This document shows positions 31,701 to 42,335 of a DNA stretch of 64,000 nt, piece by piece. The stretch is taken from assembly GCF_027409185.1 (NCBI RefSeq), contig NC_084464.1, positions 45,297,095-45,361,094 on the forward strand, read 5' to 3'. Both the position numbers and the translations under genes were made by a program. The stretch's first letter is position 1. Each line of letters begins with the position of its first letter. The notes under the pieces were generated by a model. That model saw only the letters and a list, made by a program, of their open reading frames with translations, did not search any database and was not told the origin of the DNA. The stretch is from Cynocephalus volans (Eukaryota; Chordata; Mammalia; Dermoptera; Cynocephalidae).

Positions 31701-34700
31701 GTGTGGCTAGCCGCTGGGTGCCTCCCCACCCCTTTTTGTTCCCTGAATCCTGCATGCACTTCTGCAAATAGTCCCTTTTTATAATGATCTTTATTTAAAA
31801 CCCTTTGAATGTACCATTTGTTTTCTGCTAGGACCCTGACTAAGAGGGTGGGCTGCATGTTTGTATGTCCTCCGAGGCATTTTTTTCTTCCACCAGCCAG
31901 TTGGTCACCTTCTGGGAGTAAGTGGCAGTTTCTGCTGAGCAAGCAGTAAGGGCAGCTGATTTCCTGCTGTGTCCTGCCTGGCCTTCTTGGGCTGCCGGTG
32001 CAGACACGAATTTTCAGGGCTGCTCTGTACTTCAGCAACCACTCTCCAGGGCCATCTGTACCTAGCTCAGCAGTCTCCCTGGGCCAGTCCCACCATCTCA
32101 GATTCCCTGTGCTCTCATTTTGCAGCTGGAGAGTCATATTCAGTCCTCTCCAGCTCCTAAAAAAACTGTGCCAGTCTGGGCTCCTGTGTCCTGTGAAGTA
32201 ATCATGATAGTAATGATAATACTGTACTGAGCCTGGTGTTCTGCAGTTGACCAGACACCAGCATTTATCCCTAGGCCAAGCTCACCATCACTGTTCTGCT
32301 CATGAGGGCAAGGAGCTGGCACAGGTGGGGGACATAATTACAAAGTAACCATGACCGCCCTGTCTTTCCCGCCTGCTGTGCATGGCACTGTGCTGCTTTT
32401 CATTTGTTACCTCTGAGTTACAGCAGGCCTATAGGGCCGTTGATGATGGACACTAAGGCTCAGAGACATTGATAACCTGCCCCAGGTTGCACAGTTGGTA
32501 TGGGCTGGATCTCCAAGAGGGCCACACCAGTCGAGACTATGGAAGAGAGACAGGCTGTTGCACAGAGCCAAGAACTCTATTGGGAGGGTTCGGTGTTGTC
32601 ATGCTATGTTTTATTCCTCCTGTGTGCGTGAGGAATACTCCTGCTGTGCCCCCACCACATTTGTCCTGGTCATTCTATTTTGTGGGGGAGAATAAAGAAG
32701 CTGTGACTCCACCACCTCAGGAGAGGGTCATCAGCTCAGGGGGCCGAAGTACCAAGAAGTGCAAGGACATGGTGTTTGCATTTCCAGCCCAGGGTCCTTT
32801 GGGAAGGAGGGTTGCCGTGCTTGTTCTAGGAGGGAACTGACCTTCTGGAAACCAGCACTAGGCCCCAGAGCCTAGCTCTCCATGTGTGAGAAGCGGGGAG
32901 AGCTGCCTGGGCTCTGCACTCACCCTTGGGGAGCCTGGGAAGGTGTGCCGGCCAATGGCAGGACCCTTCTGGGTCTTGTAAAGTTCAAGCTACATCCGAA
33001 GGCCTCCTAGCCTTTTCTAGTTGTGGGGCTATGGTGACAGGCCTGCCAGAAATCTGTCTTGGGGAGCTCTGGGCCCAGAAGGCCTCCCTAGAGGGAAAGG
33101 AAATGTGACCTTCTCCCACTTCTCTAGGCTCCAGCTCTTGTCTGATCTCATCAGTTCTGAGTGTCTGAGTAAATGGAGGAGAGCAGAGGTGCAAATAACC
33201 CAAAACCAATAAAATCCCAGTCATTTCCATTTCTCATATTGTCAGAGCTACACAGTCAGACTCTGAGTCCCTGCCTCTCTCTCCATCTTTCCGTGTGTCT
33301 CTGATCGTGGTGTCTATCTGTCTCTTATCTGTCTCTCCCTGTCTCTCTCTCTCTCACACACCCCTCTGGGGCTCAGCTCAGCTCTTTCCTCTGAAGCCAG
33401 GGACCCCTGGAGCTCACCCACAGCAGATAGCTCCCTTGTGAACAGTCCCATGTTGCCTGTCCTTGGCAGAGCAGCATGTCAGCAACACGTCCAGTCCAGA
33501 CTGACTTGTTCTTTTAATCAAGAGACACGTCAGTTCCAGCCTGGCCTCCAGCTTGTCTTGTGCGTCTGTGGGGGTTAGGCTGCACAGGCCCACAGGTTCC
33601 CAGGGCTCTGCTGACCAGGAGCCCCTGCCAGGGCCCATCTGCCTGCTCACCAGCCCTCCCCATGCACTTGGCCTGAGAGCATGACAGCCGGGCCACAGGA
33701 GTGCTTACTACCACGGCTGGCATGCCCAGAGCATCTCAGTAATTTTGGTTTGGCCGAGCCACTTCCTGAGCCTCAGTGAATATTCTGTCATGTATTTATT
33801 TTTAAGCTTATGAGAGCATTTACTCGCCACTGTCTGTAACATGAAATCTGGCTCAACCATTAACCAATTGAGCATGTCCTCATTTGCCCAAAGCTGACAG
33901 GCAGACTGGGAGGCAGAGGGATGCGGCCCCTGGATGCTGTCCTGCCTGGGGAGCCTGGTAGGTCCAGGGCCAGCTTCTGGCACAAGGAGGCTGCCCTTTG
34001 GAATGATGTCCCTGCTGCCATTGTGGTACAGGGCAGCCAGAAGGGAAAGGTGTGCTCTGTGGCTTGCGGTGGCCACTTTAAAAATGGCCCCTCTCTGGGG
34101 GGCTGTTTCTATGAGAGAGAAAAAGGGAGACCCTTGTGGCAGCCTTGTGGACATTCAAGTCCCCCCTACCTGAGGTCACTAGCTGAGTGATCCTAGGTAA
34201 GTCTTGCCCCCTCCCTCCTTGGGCTCTGACCCCCGAGCACTGACACCCCAAGTCCCTCCTTCAGTAACAGTGTAGCTGGGAGGAGTGGGCCTGTGTGGCC
34301 AAGAGCCCGCACTCGGGAGCCAGACCTTGGGGCTTCGAATCCTGGCTCTGCCTCTCACTCTCTATGCCTCAGTTTTCTCATCTATGACAGGGAGATAATA
34401 AAGGAACCTACCTCAGAGGGTTGTGAGGATTATGTGAATTAGGACATGGAGATCAGCGTAGACACCAAGGGTTAGCTGATACTACTTTTCTTATCGGGCA
34501 AAACAGTAGCCTGCACAGCTTGAGAGCCCCTTCAGGGACCCTTCCCATCTACAACCTGACCTTAGCCACCTGTCCTCCTCCACCACCCCAGGTGTTTGAG
34601 AAGGTGAGAGTCCTGGTTCTAGGCATTTTCTCATGTCTCCTTAAATGTGTGTATTTTTTTTAGTTGGTACTTGGACAGTGGCCCTGCATGAATTGTGTTC

Positions 34701-36759
34701 TGGTCATTGAGTGAATCAGCATTTCTGCTTCATCCGAACCTCATGCTTGGGTGTCACCCCAGCCCACAGGCTCGGCCTGCCCCTCACCAACAGGCAGGGT
34801 AGGTGGTCAGTTATGTGGTCCCATCCCAGCAGTGTCATGAGGTTCCCTGACCCAGGTCCTGTCAGAACTTGTATAGAAACACCATCTCCTGTGTGAAGAC
34901 CAGAAGGCAGACGCTGAAGCATCCCCTGTGGCCATTGATACATTTATTTATGACATCTTGGCTCGAATTAATGTATTGAGTTAGCAGAGCCCCAAGGGGA
35001 GGTGACACCAGGATGGGCCCACCCTGAAAGGGGAAGCAGGGCAGAGTAGAGGTCCAGACAGTAGACCAGTACCCAAGAGCACCTGAAAGTGGTGCCTCCT
35101 ACCCCCACCGGAGGCCTGACCATGTGCAGACAGGGAGTAGGGGAGGGGGCCCGGATAGGTTTCCTGAAGACCAGACCAGCCTCTTCCCCCTCCTTCTTTG
35201 CCCGCAGCTGCCCTGACAGTCCATCCCAGCTCCAGAGCTGTGTTGAGCAAGCGTGAAATTCTGCTGGCAGGAGGCTGCCCCATACAAGGTGCTGCCACCT
35301 CTTTGCTGGGTTGAGCTCAATTGCGAATGGACAGACATTAATTCCAGTGGGTGATCTGATAAGATGGGCAGTGACCCACAACCAGCCAAGCAACACTGGC
35401 TTGCGGCCCTGGAAGACGAAAGCCCACACCCTGCATGACTCTCAGCGTGGGACTCTGGTTGGTGTTGTCTCGGACTCTCAGGAGGTCCTGCAGGCAGGTG
35501 TGAAGCAGTGCTTGGAGACAATACAAGGGTTCAAGCCCTGCTCACTCCCTGCCAGTGGTTCTCAATCTGCACCATGCTCAATGCTGATTCCTGGGCCCTG
35601 ACCCCAGGGATTCTGATTGACAAGTTTGCAGTGGGGCCTGGGAGTCTTCGTACACACACACACATGCATGTGCACACGTGTACACCTGATTCTGGCAAAG
35701 TTGGTAGACTCCAGATCACACTTCGAGATACACTTGTGTAGATAGGCCCCTTCCTTCCCAGTTGTCTTGATCATTGAAATGCAAGTGGGTTTTTGTCTGA
35801 CTTCTTTGGATGTTATCACCTTCACCACAGACACTTCAACAATGAGGGCAGCAGCTTGCAGACATGAAATCTAAAATCCTTTAAAGGAGGTCTTTTCTCT
35901 GAGCACTCATCCTATTGCTGGGGCAGCCTCCTTGCGCAGTTGTGCCCTGAGCCTCATTCACCAAGGGCTGGGTGTGGACAAGTCAGCCTGCCTAGGGAGC
36001 CCGGTTGCTGCAGGGGGCCAGTAAATAGCAGCCCTCCCCACTGGCTGTCTCTCCCCAGAGCCCACCTTGTGCTCAGATCCAGAACATATGCCATTCATGC
36101 AGAAGTTTCTCCAGCCACACCTGGATGGTTCCCCTGCCTTTGCCCCTTCCTGGATGAGGGCGAGAATTCTGATTTCCTAAACAAGCCATGTCCCAGCTTC
36201 TCCATGCCCTGTTCCAGGCCTGAGGCTCCTGTGTCTATAGCCAGAGTCACACAACCACCCATGACACTCACAAGGCAGAGACCAGCATGCCCCCTCAGGG
36301 CTGGGTGGGACTGGGATATTGTTTTATACCATTCTTACTTTCTTAAAGCCTGGTGGCTTGAGCTAATTTGTAGGGAAGCCAAATGGCATTATTCTGCAGA
36401 CATGGGGGCTTGAAGAGTTCAGAGAAATGAGGACAGAGAGGGCCAGCCTGGCTGGAAGAGAGGGCCCATCTCCATGGCAACCCTTAGACCCACCCGTAGC
36501 ACACGAGGAAGTGGTGGGTGCATGCAGATGAGCCAGCCTGGCTGCCAGACAGACACTCACCTTTATACTGTGGGGTGAACTGCTTCATGGCCAGTGGCAG
36601 AGACTCGTAGAACCTCTGCTCCCGGGAGACGAGGGGCTTGCACACAGTGTGCTCGTCAAACTTCATCACGCTCAGGTGCCCCCCGACCTGGTGCAGGAAG
36701 GGCTCCAGCCGCACACCCACCCTGGCATCCCCAGTGTCCACGCTGTCCTGCACCACCAT
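25109..36759 (-). CDS. IP6K3: IP6K3, inositol hexakisphosphate kinase 3 (whole coding region, 5 coding exons)
   Basis: The coding sequence joins 36561-36759, 30276-30489, 28918-29093, 27610-27785 and 25109-25576 on the minus strand: 1233 nt, 410 codons plus TGA, the same length as human IP6K3. All introns have GT/AG ends and matching phases. The enzyme phosphorylates InsP6 with ATP to form 5-diphospho-inositol pentakisphosphate (5-InsP7). Family motifs are intact: PxxxDxKxG as PCILDLKMG (residues 211-219, inositol phosphate binding), SSSLL (323-327) and the catalytic IDF in MIDFAHTT (368-370). I assign IP6K3 rather than IP6K1/2 from the MVVQ start, the match to human IP6K3 and synteny with UQCC2. 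No frameshift or stop interrupts it. The non-coding first exon was not identified. Known human expression is strongest in muscle. Confidence 0.97.
25577..27609 (-). other. IP6K3: IP6K3 last intron
   Basis: 2.0-kb phase-0 intron, donor gtaggt at 27604-27609. No recognised element except an A14 run at 27000-27013. Confidence 0.9.
27610..27785 (-). CDS. IP6K3: IP6K3 coding exon with the PxxxDxKxG motif
   Basis: [59 protein letters not shown] (residues 197-255). The first Arg codon is split with the previous exon. Contains the IPK-family signature PCILDLKMG. Confidence 0.97.
27786..28917 (-). other. IP6K3: IP6K3 intron with GT repeat
   Basis: 1.1-kb intron. 27940-28240 is repeat-free and AT-rich. 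A (GT)n tract lies at 28762-28795, about 120 bp past the donor site. Confidence 0.88.
28762..28795 (+). repeat. (GT)17 microsatellite
   Basis: Uninterrupted GT dinucleotide tract of about 34 bp. Cys/Val and His/Thr runs in local frames come only from this repeat. Confidence 0.95.
28918..29093 (-). CDS. IP6K3: IP6K3 coding exon 3
   Basis: Acceptor ctcacccacag, then CCCAGCCAAGG. Reads (S)[58 protein letters not shown], then donor CACC|gtatcc. The stretch before SLVED is the variable linker of the family. Confidence 0.96.
29094..30275 (-). other. IP6K3: IP6K3 intron
   Basis: 1.2-kb phase-2 intron, donor gtgaga at 30270-30275. Holds one degenerate MIR (about 29555-29655, catccccatctgtgaaatgg); otherwise no feature seen. 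Confidence 0.88.
30276..30489 (-). CDS. IP6K3: IP6K3 coding exon 2
   Basis: Acceptor ctgcag, then GCACCATCAC. Reads (G)[70 protein letters not shown](R), then donor GAGAG|gtgaga. Confidence 0.96.
32370..32490 (+). repeat. MIR fragment
   Basis: ggcactgtgctgcttttcat, then cactaaggctcagagacatt, then ccccaggttgcacagttggt. Confidence 0.6.
33285..33365 (+). repeat. TC/TCTG-rich low-complexity tract
   Basis: Pyrimidine-rich stretch (ctgtctctccctgtctctct ctctctcacaca) of imperfect TC and TCTG units. Confidence 0.75.
34300..34500 (-). repeat. MIR fragment
   Basis: Reverse MIR: cgaatcctggctctgcctct, tatgcctcagttttctcatc, aggaacctacctcagagggt, tgtgaggattatgtgaatta. Confidence 0.85.
35548..35660 (+). 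mobile_element. MER20-like (hAT-Charlie) fragment
   Basis: Starts cagtggttctcaatctgcac, then gattcctgggccctgacccc, agggattctgattgacaagt and gtggggcctgggagtc: the 5' half of MER20-type elements. Confidence 0.7.
35651..35685 (+). repeat. Short CA-rich tract
   Basis: tacacacacacacatgcatg followed by tgcacacgtgtacac, imperfect (CA)n. Confidence 0.8.
36561..36759 (-). CDS. IP6K3: IP6K3 first coding exon
   Basis: ATG at 36757-36759 in a strong Kozak context (ggcaccATGG). Reads [66 protein letters not shown](G), then donor AAG|gtgagt. The exon likely begins at 36792, after acceptor cctctcacag, giving 33 nt of 5' UTR. Confidence 0.96.
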
Positions 36760-36792
36760 GGTGCCACACGGGGAGTGGGTCACCTGCTAAAT
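36760..36792 (-). other. IP6K3: IP6K3 5' UTR portion of the first coding exon
   Basis: A good splice acceptor (accttcctctcacag on the minus strand) ends at 36793, implying a separate non-coding exon upstream, as in human IP6K3. Confidence 0.65.
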
Positions 36793-38390
36793 CTGTGAGA
36801 GGAAGGTGTAAGGTAGCAGAAGCAGCTCCTGGACAGAACGCTGGGTGGTCAGCAGTCCTCAGCTTTCTCTTTCTTGGCCTTTGTTGCTGTCATGGCCCAG
36901 TTGTCTTCCTGTCTGTGGGCTCTCTGGAAGCAGAGGAGGAAGGTGGGAGTTATATGAGGGAGTGGGGTGCTGGGAGAGGTGGTGCTTGGAAGGGCCTGCA
37001 CGGTGTTCAGCCATGACCCAGAACAGGTTCCTCACTGGTAGCTAAAACAAGACTGTAAATGTACATCCACTACTTCTGGAATAATCAGTTATAAGAAACC
37101 ATGGTTATATGTATACTTATACAGTAGCTGCCTCCATGGAGCAGGGGTGAGAGGGACACTTTAAATATCGTTTTGTACCTTTCAAATTTAAACATGAAAC
37201 ATTAAAAAAAAAAAATCAAACAACCCGCACAACTGTAAGCTTCCAGAGTGCAGAGACAGTGTCTTAACTTCTCTTGTCATGTTGCCTGCCTGTCTGCCTT
37301 CTTTTGTGAACATTGATCCCAGGCCCATCAAAAAGCAAGCGGAGCCCCTGCTGTTGGGACCCTCACTGTCTTGTGAGAGATTGGGGGTACAGGAATGCTT
37401 TATTTTTGTACAGCATAACTTTGCACCATTGATTTGCGTCACGGCTCCACTACATAATTGCTGTGTGACCTTAGACAAGTTACTAAGTCTCTCTGGGCCT
37501 CCGTTTCCCCATCTGTAGAATGAAATAATGATATCTACCTCAAGAAGTTAGGGACAGAATTGAGATAAGACCTGTGGAAAGGTTAGCCCAGTGCTCAGAG
37601 CAATGTGCTCAATAAATATGATTTATCATTATTATTTCTAGTATTATGGCCACAGTGTCATATTTCCCCAGCAACTCTGGTTTGCTGGAAAGGTAGGCTT
37701 GATCACCACCACTGTGCACATGAGGGAAGAGAGGCCTGAAACGCCTTGCACAGGGCCACGGCTGGCCGGAGCAGCACCGGAGCAGCACGGGAGGTGACAC
37801 TGGGGCCTCCTCCTCTCTGGGGCCTGGTCCTGTGCTCCTGTGCTGCTCCTTTTTCCCTCCCTGAGGGCCAGCTTGCTGGGTCTCAGGCAAACAATGGAAC
37901 CCTGGGCTGGAAGTGTAATCCCTGCAGACATCCTGACTTTGTCTCAGGAGAGTGCCGAGGAGACACTGCGAGGGGAGGTTCTTCTTGCCCTATTCGTCCT
38001 TTCTGAGGATGTTCCCACAGCAGTGCCCATCACCAATGAGTTATTAATATCCTTTCCCTCTGCTGGACTCCTGGCCATGGATGAGACCAGGCTGGGCAGC
38101 AATGGGCATGATTAACCTTCTAATTGACCTTCAGTCCAGGCCACGGGCACGGCCGGCTGGCTCCATGCCCAGTGGTGCCCATCAGTTTGTTCAGGCCCCT
38201 GGCTCAGAGAGGCTCCAGCCAGCCTCCTGGGCCTCCAGCACACTGGCATGGAAAGCCTTGGCCTGGCTTGTTCAGTCCCAGCACAGGACCTCTCCTGCAT
38301 CGGCTACTGCCCTGCAGCCAGAAAGTGCCCCTTTAGGAAAGGGAAGGAGTATGGGTTCTGCCTGGCGTGTGTGCATCTACTTTGCAGGAG
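36793..38390. other. IP6K3 upstream intron or flank; no coding exon
   Basis: Contains a reverse MIR (37430-37640) and an A12 run near 37203; otherwise nothing recognised. Confidence 0.5.
37430..37640 (-). repeat. MIR fragment
   Basis: Reverse MIR: tgctgtgtgaccttagacaa, gtttccccatctgtagaatg, atgatatctacctcaagaag, and the end gctcaataaatatgatttat. Confidence 0.85.
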
Positions 38391-38395
38391 GCAGA

Positions 38396-38605
38396 GTGAG
38401 GCTTCCAGGAGCCAGCTGCAGGATGCAGTGAGGCTTCTGCAGAGCTGGCTACAGGATGAGAGTGAGTCTTCTTGGGGGCTGGCTGCAGGGTGCCTAGTGA
38501 GGCTTCCTGGGTTCTGGCTACAGGATGAGAGTGAGGCTTCCAGGGGGGCCAGCTGCAGGGTGCAGAGTGAGGCTTCTGGTGGGGCTAGCTGCATGGCTTG
38601 AGTGA
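38396..38605 (+). repeat. Minisatellite, six units of about 35 bp
   Basis: Units start GTGAGGCTTC or GTGAGTCTTC at 38396, 38428, 38462, 38497, 38531 and 38567. Each continues with a g-rich segment and (c/t)(c/t)(a/g)gctgcagg or ctggctacagg. Units diverge by substitutions and small indels. The repeat happens to keep an open frame, which is not evidence of coding. Confidence 0.88.
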
Positions 38606-39275
38606 TAGGGAGACTGGGGTTGCTGGGATGGGGAGGACTGAGGCCTGGTGGTGAGGGGCTGTGGTGGTGAGCTCTGCTTTAAGGCAGCGCAGGGATGATC
38701 CCTGCTTGGGAGCCTGTTCCATGAGCTGAGAAAAGAACTTGGTGGGAGGCATCTAGACGGATGGAAATCGGCCCACAGATGAGTTGATATCTTCAGTTTG
38801 ATAACCCTTTGGTGATGAGACAAGATATCACAGTTGCTTGGCAAACCCATTTCTACTTGCAAATCTGGAGAAGGCAAGAAGGCAGAGATGAGAAAAACCA
38901 AGGCAGGTAGACACATCTCCTCTCGCTGTGCTCACCTGTGTGTTGGTCTTTGCCAGCTGACCTGTCCCAGGCAGAAGTGCTTCTGGTAACCAGAGGGACA
39001 GCTAGTCTGTAAATGCATCTACTGCCCCTATGGAAAGAGCCCAGGCTCCCGTCCTTCATGCTTGTCTCCCCAGGGCTCGGCTGCACTGACCAGGCCTGGC
39101 ATTGCTGGACACCAGCCCAGCTCTGCCGACACATCCCAGCATGTCCCATGTGGGTCCTCATGCTGCTGCACTGGGAAGTCCACCTCCCCTCTTCTTTCCC
39201 CACACCCCTGTCTCCCAAGGAGCTCTAAGGACATGGATGTCACCTCAAAGTGGTGGCATGGGGAGGAAATAAATG
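38606..39275. other. Non-coding stretch; nothing identified
   Basis: No supported gene or repeat. Confidence 0.45.
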
Positions 39276-39490
39276 GAAACACATGTAGCACTTGCTGTAT
39301 GCTGGGCAATGTTCCAAGTGCTTCATACAGATTAACCCATTTAAGCTTCACAACTACGCTATGAGGTAATTAGTGTTACCAGCCCATTTTACAGATGAGA
39401 AAACTGAGGCACAGAGAGGTTATGCAGCTTCCCTACGTGCACCCAGCTAGTATGGGGAGAGCAGGGATTTGAACAAGCCACATTAGCCCC
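39275..39490 (+). repeat. MIR (near full length)
   Basis: gcacttgctgtatgctgggc, cagattaacccatttaagct, cattttacagatgagaaaac, tgaggcacagagaggttatg, gcagggatttgaac. A second MIR-like piece follows at 39540-39640. Confidence 0.88.
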
Positions 39491-39640
39491 AGAGTGCACT
39501 CACTCACCATATGTGGGGAGACTGAGGGTTGTTATCTACTTTAAAAGTCAGAAAATTGAGCCCCAGTAGGCTAGGATTTGGCCAAAGTCACCTGCTAGTC
39601 ACTGGCAATGCTGGGACAGCCCATGCCTGGACCACCCCCC

Positions 39641-41695
39641 TAGCTGGTCCTCCCACCCTGCTTGATGACATTAAGTGCATATCCTGGTGGTGGGTAGGCT
39701 GGAGGTGGGAGCATTATGCCCCCACCTCAGCAGAAACCATCATGAGGGCTGAGGCAGGAAGCCCGCCTAGAGCTGGGGCTTGGTGTTGACCTTCTATGGG
39801 GCTTTCAGCCAGACCTGAGAGGCACTGTCATTCCCAGCACTGAATTGGCTCCTGCTGCAGCCTTCTGATTCTCTCTTCACCTCCATCGTCAGGTGTTCTC
39901 AGGAGCCCTGGCTGAACCTTCTCAGAGAGCAGAGTGAGCTAGGAAGACCCTTGGGCCTTAGCACAGCCACGGCGCAGCAATGCCCACTCTCCTGCCCTGG
40001 ATTGGGGTAGGTTGACAGTGACTGGGTGTCTGCTGGGAAGCCAGCCTGTGCTTTTTAAAAAAGCTGGACTTCATAGCTGGGAAAACTGAGGCCCTTTCTC
40101 TTGAGGTCATCTTAGGGTATAGATTAGGTGGCCTCTGAGCATCCTTCCACTCCTGAACTATATGGTCTGCAGTTCTGGCACAAGTTGATGGGAAGGGGCA
40201 GAGGAAGGAGGGAGGAGCAACGGCTTCAGCCCTGGAGCACCAGCCTGAGCTGGGCAGGGTGGGCTTTGCCGCAGCTCGGGGAGGCAGGCTGTGGGTTGCC
40301 CTTGGCACTGATCCTGACCTCAGATTCCCAAGGAAGCTTGAGCTTTTCTATCAGTTCCTGCCTCTGTGTGCAGCCTCCAGCTCTGTGGGGTTGAGCTTGG
40401 GAAAGCTTCTGTTCTTCCCAGTCCTGCTGTGCAAGTCCCAAATAAATAATTCAAGCTGACAGGACCTCTCTCAGCCCAGACCTTCCTTTTGCCACATGCC
40501 AGCACTTCTTTCGTCGACATGGGCCTTGGCCTTTGATCATTGCCCCTGGGTTCTGTGCTGTTGCCTAGGAGCACTGAGCAAGGAGTTGTGAGCCCAGAGT
40601 CTATTCCAGGCACTCCCACAATTGCTGAGGCCTCTGGGATGAACTGGGTGACTGCTCTAGGTCTGGCTTTACCACCTACTGCCACAGTCTGGTCATGATG
40701 CTCAGATGACAAAACGCACAGGGCTCCTTTGTGGAGTCCTCTTTCCAAGCATCCCTGCCACTTGGGGCTTGTCACTGCGTGGGTTCCTGTGAGTCAGCTT
40801 GGGTGCGGGAAAGGCAGGTGAGGTGGCTGCTCGAAGCAGGGCCTCCCAGCCCCATTCTGACACACCTGCAGAATACCTGCTCCCTTAATGCTTTGAAGAG
40901 GGAGACGAATGTCCTTCTCTCTAGCCCATGCCTCTTCCCATGGCCCCACAGCCCAGACCCCTGGCCCAGCAACCTTCCCCAGGGCTCCTTGGGGAGGCTT
41001 AAGAGGGAGCAAGGATAAAGGGTGCAGGGGTGAGCTGCCGTAGCCAGAGGGCCCAGTTTAAAGGCCCCCTCCCCTTCCAGGAAGTGGAGGCCCAGGTCCC
41101 TGGGTCTTTCTGCACTGTCACTGGGTCATGTCCTGAATGAAACAACCCTGGACCTCACTCCAAGAGACTCAAAGGCTAATTTCTGTTGATGGGGTGTGCC
41201 ACAGAGCTGGTTGTTAAATGAGGCCCAGCCTATCTGTGTCCGGATGAACCCTGCTACACAGCCCCATGGAGCCTGAGTGACAGCCAGCTTGCTGCTGGGT
41301 TGCTAGATGTTCTCTGGACTGAAAGGAGGATCACTGACAGCAGGCCTCAGTTATATTGGCTTCCAGAGTAAGGACAGATGACAATATCAGTGATTCTAAG
41401 ACCCTAAGACCTCACTGTTGCCAGGCACAACAACAGATGCCACCCATCAAGCTGAGGTGGATGAGGGCATCATAACTTGTCACTACCTGTGGGCACATTT
41501 TATTTCCAGAGAACCTTTGTGTGTATAACCTCTACCCACATGCCAAATTTTGAGTTCATTAAAAACTATAGTAGATACACCTCTTTTAGAACTCACCACT
41601 CCCATTTTAGGCAATATGGCAGACATAGCCACAAATCAAACTTCTCAGGGTTCAAACTGGGAAAATTAATCATGGATTATATCTTATCAAATCCT
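39641..41695. other. Non-coding stretch; nothing identified
   Basis: No coding exon or named element; many short overlapping frames only. Confidence 0.45.
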
Positions 41696-41699
41696 GCTG

Positions 41700-42080
41700 G
41701 CTTCTTCTATCTGGAAACAAACTGGTTGACGGTGAGCATTGTCAGGGCTGTTCGTGGATGTTCTGGTTTCCCTGTCAGAATGTGGTCCGCTTGCAGCTTT
41801 CAAGGCAAGTGTGGCCATGTGATTTCTGCGGCCACTGTAACATAGCTGGGAATGGCATGTGTCACTTTTGGGTAGAAGCTTTAAGAGCAGTCTCCCACAT
41901 TCCCTTTCTCATGGTGACTTTGGAAGCACATGTTGAAATAGAGCCTCTGCCAGCCTGGGTCCGAGTGACCTTACGTATTGGATATAAAGCATGACAGAGA
42001 AATAAATCTCTATTAAGCCAGTAAGATTTCTGGGTGGTTTGTTATGCAGCACGACCTAGTCCCTCCTGACTAGTTCACCA
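41700..42080 (+). mobile_element. Old LTR-like repeat
   Basis: Contains gtgtggccatgtgatttctg, atggcatgtgtcacttttgg and gagaaataaatctctattaa, and ends gtttgttatgcagcacgacc tagtccctcctgac. Same family as 21580-21835. Its internal AATAAA is part of the repeat. Confidence 0.55.
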
Positions 42081-42194
42081 GCTCCGAGATGGACCCCCGG
42101 TGTGGGGCTCTCAGGTTGAAGGTGACTTCACTTGAGTCGTACCCAGATGCTCAGCGCACAGATGTGTCCTGTGTAATAGCCACTCCTATTAAGC

Positions 42195-42335
42195 ACTGGA
42201 TCACTGGCTTTGCTCTCACACTTCTGCTTCTCAAGATAATAATTTTCAGATGGTGAAACTGAGGGTCAGGAAAGTTGAAGAGCTTTCCTAGGGTCCAGAG
42301 CTACCGACTGCCAGATTCAGGCATGATTCGCAGGA
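42195..42335 (+). repeat. MIR-like fragment
   Basis: ttttcagatggtgaaactga then gggtcaggaaagttgaagag; degenerate. Confidence 0.5.

Larger units (their letters stand above)
30490..36560 (-). other. IP6K3: IP6K3 intron (6 kb)
   Basis: Phase-1 intron, donor gtgagt at 36555-36560. Contains MIRs (32370-32490, 34300-34500), a pyrimidine-rich TC tract (33285-33365), a MER20-like piece and a CA tract. 33740-33900 is repeat-free and AT-rich. The rest (30600-32300, 32500-33280, 34510-35540, 35850-36500) shows nothing I can name. Confidence 0.88.

Noticed and set aside
38248-38601. 117-residue frame with repeated SEASR/LQDE units
   Set aside because: It is the accidental translation of the 35-bp minisatellite, whose frame is kept only because unit lengths are near multiples of three.
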